Positions 35,805-45,091 of a stretch of 60,246 bases of DNA are shown here, piece after piece; the first letter of the stretch is position 1, and every line of letters starts with the position of its first letter. The DNA is taken from the NCBI GenBank assembly GCA_024742755.1, contig JANSXW010000019.1, positions 1-60,246 on the forward strand. The letters are read 5' to 3'. The notes beneath the pieces were generated by a model. It ran no database searches. It worked only from the letters and a program-made list of their open reading frames with translations, and was not told the DNA's origin. The position numbers were made by a program, and so were the translations under genes. The stretch comes from a bacterium (GTDB lineage Bacteria; Bacteroidota; Bacteroidia; Chitinophagales; Saprospiraceae).

Positions 35805-38800
35805 ATGCACAACCGTCTGCTTATTTTGCTGCTCCTTACGGTCAGTTTGGAGGTTTTCGGACAAAAAGCGGCACCTGTAACGGGTGCGTCGCCCTTGTCG
35901 GGCGTGCCTGTTATTGCCCTATCTGCACTGGACAATGAAGCCCTCCTGCAGGAAGAGCTGGACAGCCGCAGCCCGAACCGGCCACCTAAATTTGCCCAAC
36001 GCCGGGAAGTAGACATCCGGCCCACAGAAACCGGATTGTGGGAAAGCCTGCCCAACGGCGATATGCTCTGGCGGCTGCGCATTCAGTCGCCCAGCGCCCA
36101 CTCCATCAATTTAGGCTTTACAGAATACTATATGCCCGCCGGAGGCCGGCTGCTGCTCTATGATCCGCTCCAAACCGAAATCCTCGGCCCCTTCACACCT
36201 TCCGACAATGAAGGGCATCAGCAACTCTGGACACCTGTACTGGGCGGTGATGATCTGGTACTTGAAGTTGTCGTCCCGGCCCACGAGCGCCCTAACCTCC
36301 GCCTGCGCCTGACCAGCATCAACCACGACTTCCTCGACTTTTTTGGCGTTACAACCGGTGCCTGCCACCTTGATGTACTCTGCAGCGCATCTAATGGCTG
36401 GGGCATCGTAGACCTTTACCGGGACGTGATCCAATCGGTAGCAGTCTATGGCATGGGAGGCGAAACCTTCTGCACAGGCGCACTGATCAACAATACCGCC
36501 AATGACTGCCGCCCCTACTTCCTTTCTGCTTTTCACTGCGATGTGACGCCGTCCGATGCCCCCTCGGTAGTCGTTTACTGGAATTATCAAAATTCGTACT
36601 GCCGGCAGCCGGGTACCGTGGCCAGCAGCAACCCGGGCAATGGCAGCCTCAACAACTACAACACAGGCGCTACCTACCGCGCAGGCTACCAGCCTTCTGA
36701 CTTTGTGCTTTTGGAGCTTGACGACCCCATCCCTGCTTCCTCCCAGGCCTATTTTGCAGGCTGGTCGCGGGAAGCTACCCCCCCGCAGGACACCGTGGTT
36801 TGTGTGCATCACCCTGACGGAGCGGAAAAACGCATCAGCTTTGCCTTTAATGATACTTATCCCGGCATCTGGGGCAATGGCAATCAGGAAGTCCCCAACG
36901 GCAATCACCTGATCGTGCCGGACTGGAGTGTGGGCAGCACAGAAGTAGGTTCCTCCGGTGCTCCGCTGTTCAACAAGCAGGGCCGGATTGTAGGGCAACT
37001 CCATGGTGGTGGTGCGAGCTGTAGCAATAACGAATACGATGCCTTTGGCTGGATCCGGTCAAGCTGGGAAGGAGGCGGCACTTCCACTTCGCGCCTGAAG
37101 GACTGGCTGGCGCCCAATGGTGAAAACTTGTTCTTTCTCGAGGGGCGGTTGCTGTCCAGTTGCAATGCCTCTATTTTTATTCAGCCATCCGTTACAGCGA
37201 TTTGTATTCCCGGTACTGCTGACTTTGAAATAGAAATCGCAGAGGCCTTTACCGGCACCGTGAACCTGGAAGTTAATGGATTGCCCGCTGGTGTAGACTA
37301 CAGCATGAGCCCGGCCACTGCTTCCGGTGGCAGTACCGTCACCCTTACGCTCAATGCTTACGGACCGGGCCTGACGACCGGCATGCTCAGCTTCTCCGTT
37401 ACCGCTGCTGATGAATACAGTTCGGTTACGGAATCCACTTCTATTTTTTTGGTAGCCGATGCTCCTCAGGCAGTCGCCACTTCCTACCCTGAGCCCGAAG
37501 CCGCAGGGGTCTCCCTTGCTCCGGAATTCTCCTGGTTGCCGGCCGCAAATGCCACCGGCTACGATTTGCAAATTTCAGTCGACAGCGGGTTCAGCAACCT
37601 CGTGGCGTCCTTATCGAATCTGGGCGGCACCTCCTATCAGGGCGCAACGCTGGATGCCTATTCGAACTACCATTACCGGGTGCGGGCCCGCAACCTCTGT
37701 GGGCCCGGGGACTGGTCGGAAGGTGTTCGGTTTAGCACTTCTGCCATCCGGTGCGAAACCGTAAAGGCCACTGAAATCCCGCTTACCATATCCAGCAGCA
37801 GCCCGAATACTATTTCTTCTGCATTAAACCTGGATATCGAAGGCACAATCGGCTCGGTCGCCTTGCGCAATATTGAAATCGACCATACCTATGTCGGGGA
37901 TTTATCTGCTATGCTGCGCTCTCCGGAAGGTACGGCCGTACAGCTTTTTGACCGGCCCGGCTTCCCGCTGATCCCCTTTGGTTGCCCCGGAGACGATCTT
38001 TTTCTCCACTTTTCTGATGATGCGGACGCCAGTCCTTTTGACCTGGAAGGCACCTGTGGCAACGAGCCTGCTATTTCCGGGGCATTCCGGCCCGGGTCGC
38101 CCTTATCCAGCCTCATCGGTGAGGTCGCTGCGGGCGAATGGCAACTCATCCTGTTTGACAACTTTAGCCAGGATGGCGGGCAACTCAAAAACTGGGAAAT
38201 AGAAATATGCACGACTTATCCCCCAGACGCAGAGGTCTTTCTTGAAAGCGATATCCTGGAGGCCTGCACCAATCAGGTACAGACTTTCGAGGTTTTTGTA
38301 GGCACGGGGTTTGTGCAGCCGGTGGAATTAGGCATTGCCGGGCTGCCCGATGGGGTTTCCGGCACCTTCCAACCCGAAGTGGCCCTGCCCGGGACCTTTG
38401 CCACCCTTACGCTGGACAGCATGTACACGGTTTCGGAAAACGACATTATCATCTACGGAGGCGATGGCAACACCATACACTTCTGTGAACTGGAGCTTCA
38501 TATTGGAGCCCGCCCCAATCCGCCGATTTTGTTTACGCCCGATGATGCATCGCCTGTATTCCAGGGGGAACAGTCCTTCTCCTGGTCCCCATCAGTGGGA
38601 GCCGATAGCTTCCGGCTGGAAATTAGCCACGACACCGCATTCCAGTCTCTGGCCTTTAGCAAAACCGTAACGCAATCTTATTTTTCGCTCCCTTCGGAGC
38701 TTGATGCCGGCCCTTATTACTGGCGGGTAATCGCCCTGAATCGCTGTGGTGCCAGGTACAGCCCGGTGTTCTCCTTTTTTAAAGAAGGGGCAGCCACTGC

Positions 38801-39053
38801 CACACACGCTGAAAATCAAGCCGGGGAGGCGCGTATTTTTCCCAACCCTACTACCGGGCTGCTCCACGTCTGGCTACCGCAAGGCTTAAACACGGCTCAG
38901 GCCAGGCTTTACAACGTGCAGGGGCAATTGCTGCAGGAAGCGCTCCTCGCAGAAATGAGCACGCTCAGGTTGCATGCTTTGCCGGCAGGCGTATACTGGC
39001 TTCAGCTCCAAATGGAAGATCGGATGGAAGTCCACAAAGTGGTGCTGCAGTAA
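35805..39053 (+). CDS. Large secreted trypsin-like serine protease with P-domain and T9SS sorting domain
   Basis: A 1082-residue extracellular protease with signal peptide MHNRLLILLLLTVSLEVFGQ. A propeptide-like region (~20-190) is followed by a lysyl-endopeptidase-like S1 domain whose triad can be read as His in SAFHCD (~245), Asp in SDFVLLELDDP (~304) and Ser in VGSSGAPLF (~385); paired cysteines surround it. Then come beta-rich modules, a fibronectin-III-like repeat (FSWLPAANATGYDLQISVD ... YHYRVRARNLCGPGDWSEG), a proprotein-convertase P-domain (LNLDIEGTIGSVALRNIEIDHTYVGDLSAMLRSPEGT ...), a second FN-III-like module (FSWSPSVGADSFRLEISHD) and a T9SS type A sorting domain (ARIFPNPTTGLLHVWL ... 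EVHKVVLQ). It probably degrades external protein. No strong promoter box is seen in the 110-bp gap upstream. Confidence 0.9.
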   Translation: MHNRLLILLLLTVSLEVFGQKAAPVTGASPLSGVPVIALSALDNEALLQEELDSRSPNRPPKFAQRREVDIRPTETGLWESLPNGDMLWRLRIQSPSAHSINLGFTEYYMPAGGRLLLYDPLQTEILGPFTPSDNEGHQQLWTPVLGGDDLVLEVVVPAHERPNLRLRLTSINHDFLDFFGVTTGACHLDVLCSASNGWGIVDLYRDVIQSVAVYGMGGETFCTGALINNTANDCRPYFLSAFHCDVTPSDAPSVVVYWNYQNSYCRQPGTVASSNPGNGSLNNYNTGATYRAGYQPSDFVLLELDDPIPASSQAYFAGWSREATPPQDTVVCVHHPDGAEKRISFAFNDTYPGIWGNGNQEVPNGNHLIVPDWSVGSTEVGSSGAPLFNKQGRIVGQLHGGGASCSNNEYDAFGWIRSSWEGGGTSTSRLKDWLAPNGENLFFLEGRLLSSCNASIFIQPSVTAICIPGTADFEIEIAEAFTGTVNLEVNGLPAGVDYSMSPATASGGSTVTLTLNAYGPGLTTGMLSFSVTAADEYSSVTESTSIFLVADAPQAVATSYPEPEAAGVSLAPEFSWLPAANATGYDLQISVDSGFSNLVASLSNLGGTSYQGATLDAYSNYHYRVRARNLCGPGDWSEGVRFSTSAIRCETVKATEIPLTISSSSPNTISSALNLDIEGTIGSVALRNIEIDHTYVGDLSAMLRSPEGTAVQLFDRPGFPLIPFGCPGDDLFLHFSDDADASPFDLEGTCGNEPAISGAFRPGSPLSSLIGEVAAGEWQLILFDNFSQDGGQLKNWEIEICTTYPPDAEVFLESDILEACTNQVQTFEVFVGTGFVQPVELGIAGLPDGVSGTFQPEVALPGTFATLTLDSMYTVSENDIIIYGGDGNTIHFCELELHIGARPNPPILFTPDDASPVFQGEQSFSWSPSVGADSFRLEISHDTAFQSLAFSKTVTQSYFSLPSELDAGPYYWRVIALNRCGARYSPVFSFFKEGAATATHAENQAGEARIFPNPTTGLLHVWLPQGLNTAQARLYNVQGQLLQEALLAEMSTLRLHALPAGVYWLQLQMEDRMEVHKVVLQ

Positions 39054-39059
39054 TTTTCC

Positions 39060-39067
39060 TACATTTG
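39060..39067 (+). promoter_or_regulatory. -7 box TACATTTG of fahA
   Basis: Exact TAnnTTTG match 18 bases before ATG 39085 and only 6 bases after the stop of the protease gene. It rules out the upstream in-frame ATG at 38974. Confidence 0.6.
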
Positions 39068-39084
39068 CCCAAAACCAAATTACG

Positions 39085-40356
39085 ATGATACAAGCGAACG
39101 ACCCAAAACTAAAATCATGGGTGCCCGTCCCTGAGGGCAGTGATTTCCCTATACAGAATTTACCCTTTGGCATATTCAAAACACCAGGCCTGACCCCGAG
39201 AATGTGCACTGCGATCGGAGACCACATCGCAGATTTGCAGGTCTTGTCAGAACACGGCTTTTTTGACGACCTCGATGTGCCCCGGGAAGTCTTTGCACAG
39301 CCCACAATCAACAGCTTCATGGCTTTGGGCAAAACCAAAACCCGAGCGGTCCGCAACCGCCTTTCTGAAGTGCTTGATGATGACCTGGAGGACTGGGACG
39401 CGAGCCAGCTGGCGGATTATTTTCTGCACCCGCAGCAGGAGGTGGAAATGTTGCTCCCTGTAGAGGTGGGCGACTACACGGACTTTTACTCCAGCCGCGA
39501 ACATGCCACCAATGTTGGGACCATGTTCCGGGGCAAAGATAATGCGCTGATGCCTAACTGGCTGCACTTGCCTGTGGGCTACCACGGGCGTGCTTCTTCG
39601 ATTGTCGTTTCGGGCACACCGGTACGCCGACCTATGGGGCAGCAAATCCCCAATGATGCAGAACAGCCCGTCTTTGGCCCCTCCAAACTGCTCGACTTTG
39701 AGCTGGAAATGGGCTTTGTGGTGGGCAAGTCCACGGAGCTGGGCAGCCGGGTGGGCATAACACAGGCAGAAGAATACATCTTCGGCATGATGCTCTTCAA
39801 CGACTGGTCGGCACGCGACATCCAAAAGTGGGAATATGTGCCGCTCGGGCCATTCCTGGGCAAGAGCTTTGCTTCGACCATTTCACCCTGGATCGTCACA
39901 CTTGATGCACTGGAGCCCTTCCGGACAGCGGGCCCCAAACAAGACCCCAAACCGCTGCTCTACCTGCAACTGGAAGGCGAACACACTTTCGATATCCACA
40001 TCAGCATGGCCATTCGGCCGGAAAATGGTGAAGAAAAAACGGTTTGCGCCTCCAACTTCAAGTATCTGTACTGGAGCATGGCGCAGCAACTCGCGCACCA
40101 TACCGTCAACGGCTGCAACCTCCGGGTGGGGGACATTATGGCTTCCGGAACGATTAGCGGGCCGGAAGCATCCTCCTATGGTTCTATGCTGGAGCTTACC
40201 TGGCGGGGCACCAAACCTATCGTTATGCCCGACGGCAGCGAGCGCAAGTTCATCCACGATGGGGATACCGTCACAATGCGCGGGTACTGTGAGCGGGACG
40301 GATTGCGGATTGGCTTCGGTGAAGCGGCGGGGAAAGTGCTTCCTGCTCAACCCTAA
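39085..40356 (+). CDS. fahA: Fumarylacetoacetase
   Basis: A 423-residue enzyme catalysing the last step of tyrosine and homogentisate degradation: fumarylacetoacetate to fumarate plus acetoacetate. Family landmarks are the N-terminal SH3-like domain (SWVPVPEGSDFPIQNLPFGIF), the active-site region 'DFYSSREHATNVGTMFRG' with catalytic His, 'YHGRASSIVVSGTPVRRPMGQ', the metal-binding 'DFELEMGFVVG', 'LFNDWSARDIQKWEYVPLGPFLGKSF' and 'GCNLRVGDIMASGTISGPE'. Length is normal. The frame runs 37 codons further upstream into the protease gene, but the promoter box and the typical start MIQANDPKLKSW fix ATG 39085. No other tyrosine-degradation gene is in the window. The PBP4-type gene follows after 14 bp. 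Confidence 0.95.
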   Translation: MIQANDPKLKSWVPVPEGSDFPIQNLPFGIFKTPGLTPRMCTAIGDHIADLQVLSEHGFFDDLDVPREVFAQPTINSFMALGKTKTRAVRNRLSEVLDDDLEDWDASQLADYFLHPQQEVEMLLPVEVGDYTDFYSSREHATNVGTMFRGKDNALMPNWLHLPVGYHGRASSIVVSGTPVRRPMGQQIPNDAEQPVFGPSKLLDFELEMGFVVGKSTELGSRVGITQAEEYIFGMMLFNDWSARDIQKWEYVPLGPFLGKSFASTISPWIVTLDALEPFRTAGPKQDPKPLLYLQLEGEHTFDIHISMAIRPENGEEKTVCASNFKYLYWSMAQQLAHHTVNGCNLRVGDIMASGTISGPEASSYGSMLELTWRGTKPIVMPDGSERKFIHDGDTVTMRGYCERDGLRIGFGEAAGKVLPAQP

Positions 40357-40370
40357 AAACCCACTTCCTT

Positions 40371-41816
40371 ATGCTCAGGCACCTCACTCTACTTCTGCTA
40401 CTGTTAAGCTTTAGCCAGGCCGCCACTGCACAGAGCAGCTGGCAACGGGCTGCCGACCGGCTGGCAGCGGACCCTGCCTTAAAGCACGGCAGCATCAGCT
40501 TATGTGTCATAGATGTCGCCTCCGGCAAAACCGTGGCGCAGGTTGATCCTGATTTAAGCCTCAAGCCGGCCTCCAACCTGAAGGTCCTGACTACCGGCAG
40601 CGCCCTGGCCCTGCTCGGCCCGGACTACCGCTTTTCGACAAAACTGCAGTACGCAGGCAGCATCAATAAAAGCGGCGTACTTGAAGGCGACCTTTACCTC
40701 TACGGCAATGGGGACCCAACCCTGGGCTCTCCCTTGCTCGAAGCTGCCACCGACCCCGAAGAAACCCTTCGCCTGTTCCGGCTGGCCGTACAGCGGGCCG
40801 GCATTCGCCATGTTAAAGGGCAGGTCATCGGAGATGCCTCTGCTTTTGGTTCACAGGCTTACTGCCGGACCTGGCAGTGGGAAGACATGGGCAACTACTA
40901 CGCTGCCGGAGCCTGGTCGCTCAACTGGCATGAGAACCTGCACGAACTGCATTTTAAACAAACAGCAGAAGGGAAGACGCCTCCGATATCCGGCACCACC
41001 CCATTTGTTCCGGGCCTGACATTTAGCAACGAGGTGGTCTCGGGCAGCCCGGGCTCTGGCGACAATGCCTATATTTTCGGCGCGCCCTATCAGATGGACC
41101 GCTATGTGAGGGGCAGCATCCCTGCCGGAAGCGGCACCTTTACCATCAAGGGGGCACTGCCTGACCCTCCTTTACTTTTGGCGCAGGCCCTGCAACAGGA
41201 ACTGTCAGGAGTAGGCATCCCTGCCGGAGGAGCTGAACGGCGATTTGTGGAAACGGCTCCCGGCAGGACCACGCTTTACACCCACTACTCTCCTGCGCTT
41301 TCCACGATCGTGGAACGGACCAACATGGAAAGCGTTAACCTTTACTGTGAAGCGATGTTGCGCACGATTGGATGGGAACAGCAACAGGAAGGCAGTTATG
41401 CAGCCGGCCATAAAGCCATACAGGAATACTGGGAAAGCCGGGGCCTTAGCTGGGACGGTGTTTTTCTGGATGATGGCAGTGGTTTGTCGGAGGGCAATGC
41501 CGTGCCTGCGCGATTTCTCGCAGCTTTCATGCGGAAGATGGCCATTGGGCCGGCCGGGGTATTCCAGGCTTTTGAAGCCTCCCTGCCCGTGGCGGGGAGA
41601 AGTGGCTCTATGAAGTACGCTCTGAAAGGGACTGCGGCCGAAGGGCGTGTCCTGGCCAAAACCGGAACACTGGAGCGGGTACGTGCACTAACCGGCTACG
41701 TGGATACACGCAATGGCCAGCGCCTGGCTTTTTCAATTATCGTCAACCGCTACGAGGGCTCAGGAGGCAAAATCCGAAAGGCGATGGAACAGTTTCTGCT
41801 GGCTTTGTGCCAATAG
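40371..41816 (+). CDS. dacB: D-alanyl-D-alanine carboxypeptidase/endopeptidase, PBP4 (DacB) family, second copy
   Basis: A 481-residue periplasmic enzyme with signal peptide MLRHLTLLLLLLSFSQAATAQ. The catalytic motifs are S-x-x-K (LKPASNLKVLTTGSAL, ~67), S-x-N (NMESVNLYCEAML, ~322) and K-T-G (VLAKTGTLERVRALTGYV, ~431), in S13-family order with the long insertion after the first motif. 'GDLYLYGNGDPTLGSP' and 'VKGQVIGDASAFG' are typical of DacB proteins. It is closer to the classical PBP4 sequence than the paralogue at 17384-18715, whose middle motif is SDN. It would trim or cut cross-links in peptidoglycan. It follows fahA after 14 bp with no promoter seen, so may be co-transcribed with it despite unrelated function. 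Confidence 0.92.
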   Translation: MLRHLTLLLLLLSFSQAATAQSSWQRAADRLAADPALKHGSISLCVIDVASGKTVAQVDPDLSLKPASNLKVLTTGSALALLGPDYRFSTKLQYAGSINKSGVLEGDLYLYGNGDPTLGSPLLEAATDPEETLRLFRLAVQRAGIRHVKGQVIGDASAFGSQAYCRTWQWEDMGNYYAAGAWSLNWHENLHELHFKQTAEGKTPPISGTTPFVPGLTFSNEVVSGSPGSGDNAYIFGAPYQMDRYVRGSIPAGSGTFTIKGALPDPPLLLAQALQQELSGVGIPAGGAERRFVETAPGRTTLYTHYSPALSTIVERTNMESVNLYCEAMLRTIGWEQQQEGSYAAGHKAIQEYWESRGLSWDGVFLDDGSGLSEGNAVPARFLAAFMRKMAIGPAGVFQAFEASLPVAGRSGSMKYALKGTAAEGRVLAKTGTLERVRALTGYVDTRNGQRLAFSIIVNRYEGSGGKIRKAMEQFLLALCQ

Positions 41817-41865
41817 GACGCCGCACACCGAAGCTTATTATCGTTCAGATTAAGGAACGGTTTAC

Positions 41866-41873
41866 TAACTTTG
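41866..41873 (+). promoter_or_regulatory. -7 box TAACTTTG of the lipoprotein methyltransferase gene
   Basis: Exact TAnnTTTG match 18 bases before ATG 41891. It excludes the upstream in-frame ATG at 41807. Confidence 0.6.
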
Positions 41874-41890
41874 GCGGAAATACATTCTTT

Positions 41891-42613
41891 ATGCGACATC
41901 GACTACTGCTTTTCCTGCTTGCCGCAACCCTGATCTGGTCCTGCCAGCCTTCCTCTTCTTCCTCGGAACAAACGGCTGCAACTCCTGGCCCGGTTACTGA
42001 AACTGCCCCAACGGAAGCGGCGGAGGATACGGTTACCGAAACCAAGACCCGGGTGAAGGAAAAAGAGATGTACGAAAACACCAACCGGATGGTGTGGCAA
42101 AAACCGGAGATGATCCTGAGCATGCTGGGCGACCTCGAGCATAAAACCGTAGCCGATATTGGAGCGGGCACCGGCTTTTTTGCCAAACGGCTTACCCAGA
42201 AAGCAGAAAAGGTCATTGCGATCGATATTGATCAGCGCTTTCTCAGCTACATTGACAGTATAAAGGTGCTGGAAATGGATGAAACGGCAGCACAACGGCT
42301 GGAAACCCGCCTGGCTTCACCTACCCACCCCAACCTTGAGCCCGGGGAAGCGGATGTCATTATGATTGTCAATACATTCATGTACATCCGGGATAAGGAA
42401 GCCTACCTCAGGACCCTCCGCAACTGCCTGACCGATAACGGGATGCTGATGATCGTTGATTTTAAGCGGAAGCGCACGGATATCGGGCCGCCTTCTGCGA
42501 TCCGGTTGCCGCTGTACAGGCTCGAAGAACTGATGTACGAAGCAGGTTACCAATCCATAAAAACCAACGACACTGCACTGGATTATCAGTATATTATCAC
42601 GGCGCAGAAATAG
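41891..42613 (+). CDS. Class I SAM-dependent methyltransferase with lipoprotein signal
   Basis: A 240-residue protein. The N-terminus MRHRLLLFLLAATLIWSCQPSSSSS is a lipoprotein signal with a cysteine at ~18, followed by a Ser/Thr/Glu-rich linker. From ~residue 75 a class I methyltransferase fold is clear: motif I is VADIGAGTGFFAKRL, then VIAIDIDQRFLSYI, the motif IV region is ADVIMIVNTFMYI, and post motifs are 'LRNCLTDNGMLMIVDFKRK' and 'LEELMYEAGYQSI'. The family is related to UbiE-like enzymes. SAM is normally cytoplasmic, so a lipid-anchored exported methyltransferase is unexpected. Either the signal is not used, or the protein works outside the cytoplasm in an unknown role. It converges with purA, 9 bp apart. 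Confidence 0.85.
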   Translation: MRHRLLLFLLAATLIWSCQPSSSSSEQTAATPGPVTETAPTEAAEDTVTETKTRVKEKEMYENTNRMVWQKPEMILSMLGDLEHKTVADIGAGTGFFAKRLTQKAEKVIAIDIDQRFLSYIDSIKVLEMDETAAQRLETRLASPTHPNLEPGEADVIMIVNTFMYIRDKEAYLRTLRNCLTDNGMLMIVDFKRKRTDIGPPSAIRLPLYRLEELMYEAGYQSIKTNDTALDYQYIITAQK

Positions 42614-42622
42614 CCGCTCCGT

Positions 42623-43921
<1,299 letters not shown>

Positions 43922-44044
43922 TTACTTAGTGGCCGGGAAAGTGTCGTTTTGTACAAAGGGAGCAAATTAACAAAACCTGACGGAATACCGGTATCCGACA
44001 GGTTGAATAATCCTAAGATTTCTTGGGTTATGGCAGAGCGGAAC

Positions 44045-44209
44045 TTAGAGCTTGTTTGGATTTTACACTTCGGGCTGCTCTTGTCAAATTTTGTCCTGCT
44101 CTTCGTTGTTCTTCGGTCACTTAGCTAAGGCTATGTTCCCTCATCACGCCTTGATCAGAATAAAATTTGGCTTCGTTCGCTCCAAAAGCAAAATCCCAAC
44201 AAGCTCTTA
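44045..44209. repeat. Interrupted-palindrome intergenic element C, starting at a stop codon
   Basis: The terminal arms 44047-44060 (AGAGCTTGTTTGGA) and 44194-44207 are inverted repeats with one mismatch. The interior is closely related to element A: both contain GGGCTGC, CAAATTTTnTCCTGC, CTTCGTTG, CTTAGCT, CCCTCATC and CGTTCGCTCCAAAAGC-like blocks in the same order; C lacks A's two inserted hairpins. On the minus strand it begins at the third base of the TAA stop of the STAS gene. The remaining 43892-44044 holds nothing recognisable. Confidence 0.75.
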
Positions 44210-44554
44210 GTTTTGCCGCACTTTCTGCAGTGCCTGCTCTACAGATGTACTCATTATGAACATCGGTGTAAGCTTGGTCATATCCAGCAAGCTCCTGACT
44301 TTTTCGGAGACATTGGCCACGACCAGGCCACCGCCACTTTCCGTAGAACGCGCACGCATCGTAAGCAGGAAGTTGAGCCCTACGCTATTCATGTATTCTA
44401 TAGCAGCAAGGTCGACCACAAAGGAGGCATACCCTTCGCGCAGCTTGTGCTCTACCGCTTTAATGATCTCACGGTTGGCGTGCTCGCTCAGCAAATCATT
44501 AATTTGAAGTATTTGTACGCCGTCTTTTTCGGCAAGAGAGTAATTTAGGTTCAT
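44207..44554 (-). CDS. STAS-domain protein (anti-sigma-factor antagonist type)
   Basis: A 115-residue single-domain STAS protein. The conserved phosphorylation-site region is 'VVDLAAIEYMNSVGLNFLLTMRARSTESGG', where the serine in MNSVGLN occupies the position phosphorylated in SpoIIAA/RsbV-type antagonists. The fold then closes with 'LVVANVSEKVRSLLDMTKLTPMFIMSTSVEQAL'. Partner-switching proteins of this kind bind anti-sigma factors or control phosphatase/kinase modules; no such partner is in the window. It is the last gene of an rsh-fur-STAS unit, 17 bp after fur. A longer frame to 44635 overlaps fur and is rejected. Element C begins at its stop codon. Confidence 0.88.
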   Translation of the reverse strand: MNLNYSLAEKDGVQILQINDLLSEHANREIIKAVEHKLREGYASFVVDLAAIEYMNSVGLNFLLTMRARSTESGGGLVVANVSEKVRSLLDMTKLTPMFIMSTSVEQALQKVRQN

Positions 44555-44571
44555 GGGTGCAGTAGTATTAC

Positions 44572-45072
44572 TTACGATTTGGCAGCCTCGGCGTCCGCAT
44601 TTACGCCAGCAGTCCGGGGGCAGGCACCATCGCACTGCCCGTAGAGGTTAAGAGAGTGGTGGGTAATATTGAACTTTAGCAGCTCTCCCATCATGCTCTT
44701 GATCTGCTGAATACGCGGGTCGCAAAACTCAAGGACCTTACCACAATCAACGCAGATCAGGTGATCGTGTTGTTTGTAGCCGTAAGACTTCTCGTACTGC
44801 GCCAGGTTTTTGCCAAACTGATGCTTTTTGACCAGGTCGCAATTGACGAGCAGTTCCAGGGTATTGTAAACCGTTGCACGGCTTACCCGGTAATTTTGGT
44901 TTTTCATGTGGATGTAGAGCGCTTCTGCATCGAAGTGGTCTGTCCGCTTGTAGATTTCTTCCAAAATCGCAAAGCGCTCCGGTGTTTTCCGGAAGTTGTT
45001 TTTCTCCAGGTGGGAGGCAAAAATATTTTTGACCTCTTTGATGATTTCCTCTTGTGTTCTGCCCGCACTCAT
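44572..45072 (-). CDS. fur: Fur family transcriptional regulator
   Basis: A 166-residue metal-dependent regulator. The N-terminal winged helix-turn-helix includes '[57 protein letters not shown]'. The metal-binding and dimerisation half contains '[17 protein letters not shown]' (His cluster plus C-x-x-C) and a second cysteine pair in '[11 protein letters not shown]'. These fit Fur, the iron-responsive repressor, though Zur or PerR function cannot be excluded from sequence alone. It is 19 bp downstream of the (p)ppGpp synthetase/hydrolase gene and 17 bp upstream of a STAS gene, so it is probably expressed from the rsh promoter. Confidence 0.9.
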   Translation of the reverse strand: MSAGRTQEEIIKEVKNIFASHLEKNNFRKTPERFAILEEIYKRTDHFDAEALYIHMKNQNYRVSRATVYNTLELLVNCDLVKKHQFGKNLAQYEKSYGYKQHDHLICVDCGKVLEFCDPRIQQIKSMMGELLKFNITHHSLNLYGQCDGACPRTAGVNADAEAAKS

Positions 45073-45091
45073 ATCCAGGTACTTGTTAAAA

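Noticed and set aside
44572..44635. Longer N-terminus for the STAS protein overlapping fur
   Set aside because: The extra 27 residues are Cys/Arg-rich and unlike STAS proteins, while ATG 44554 gives the standard start and fits the 17-bp gap.
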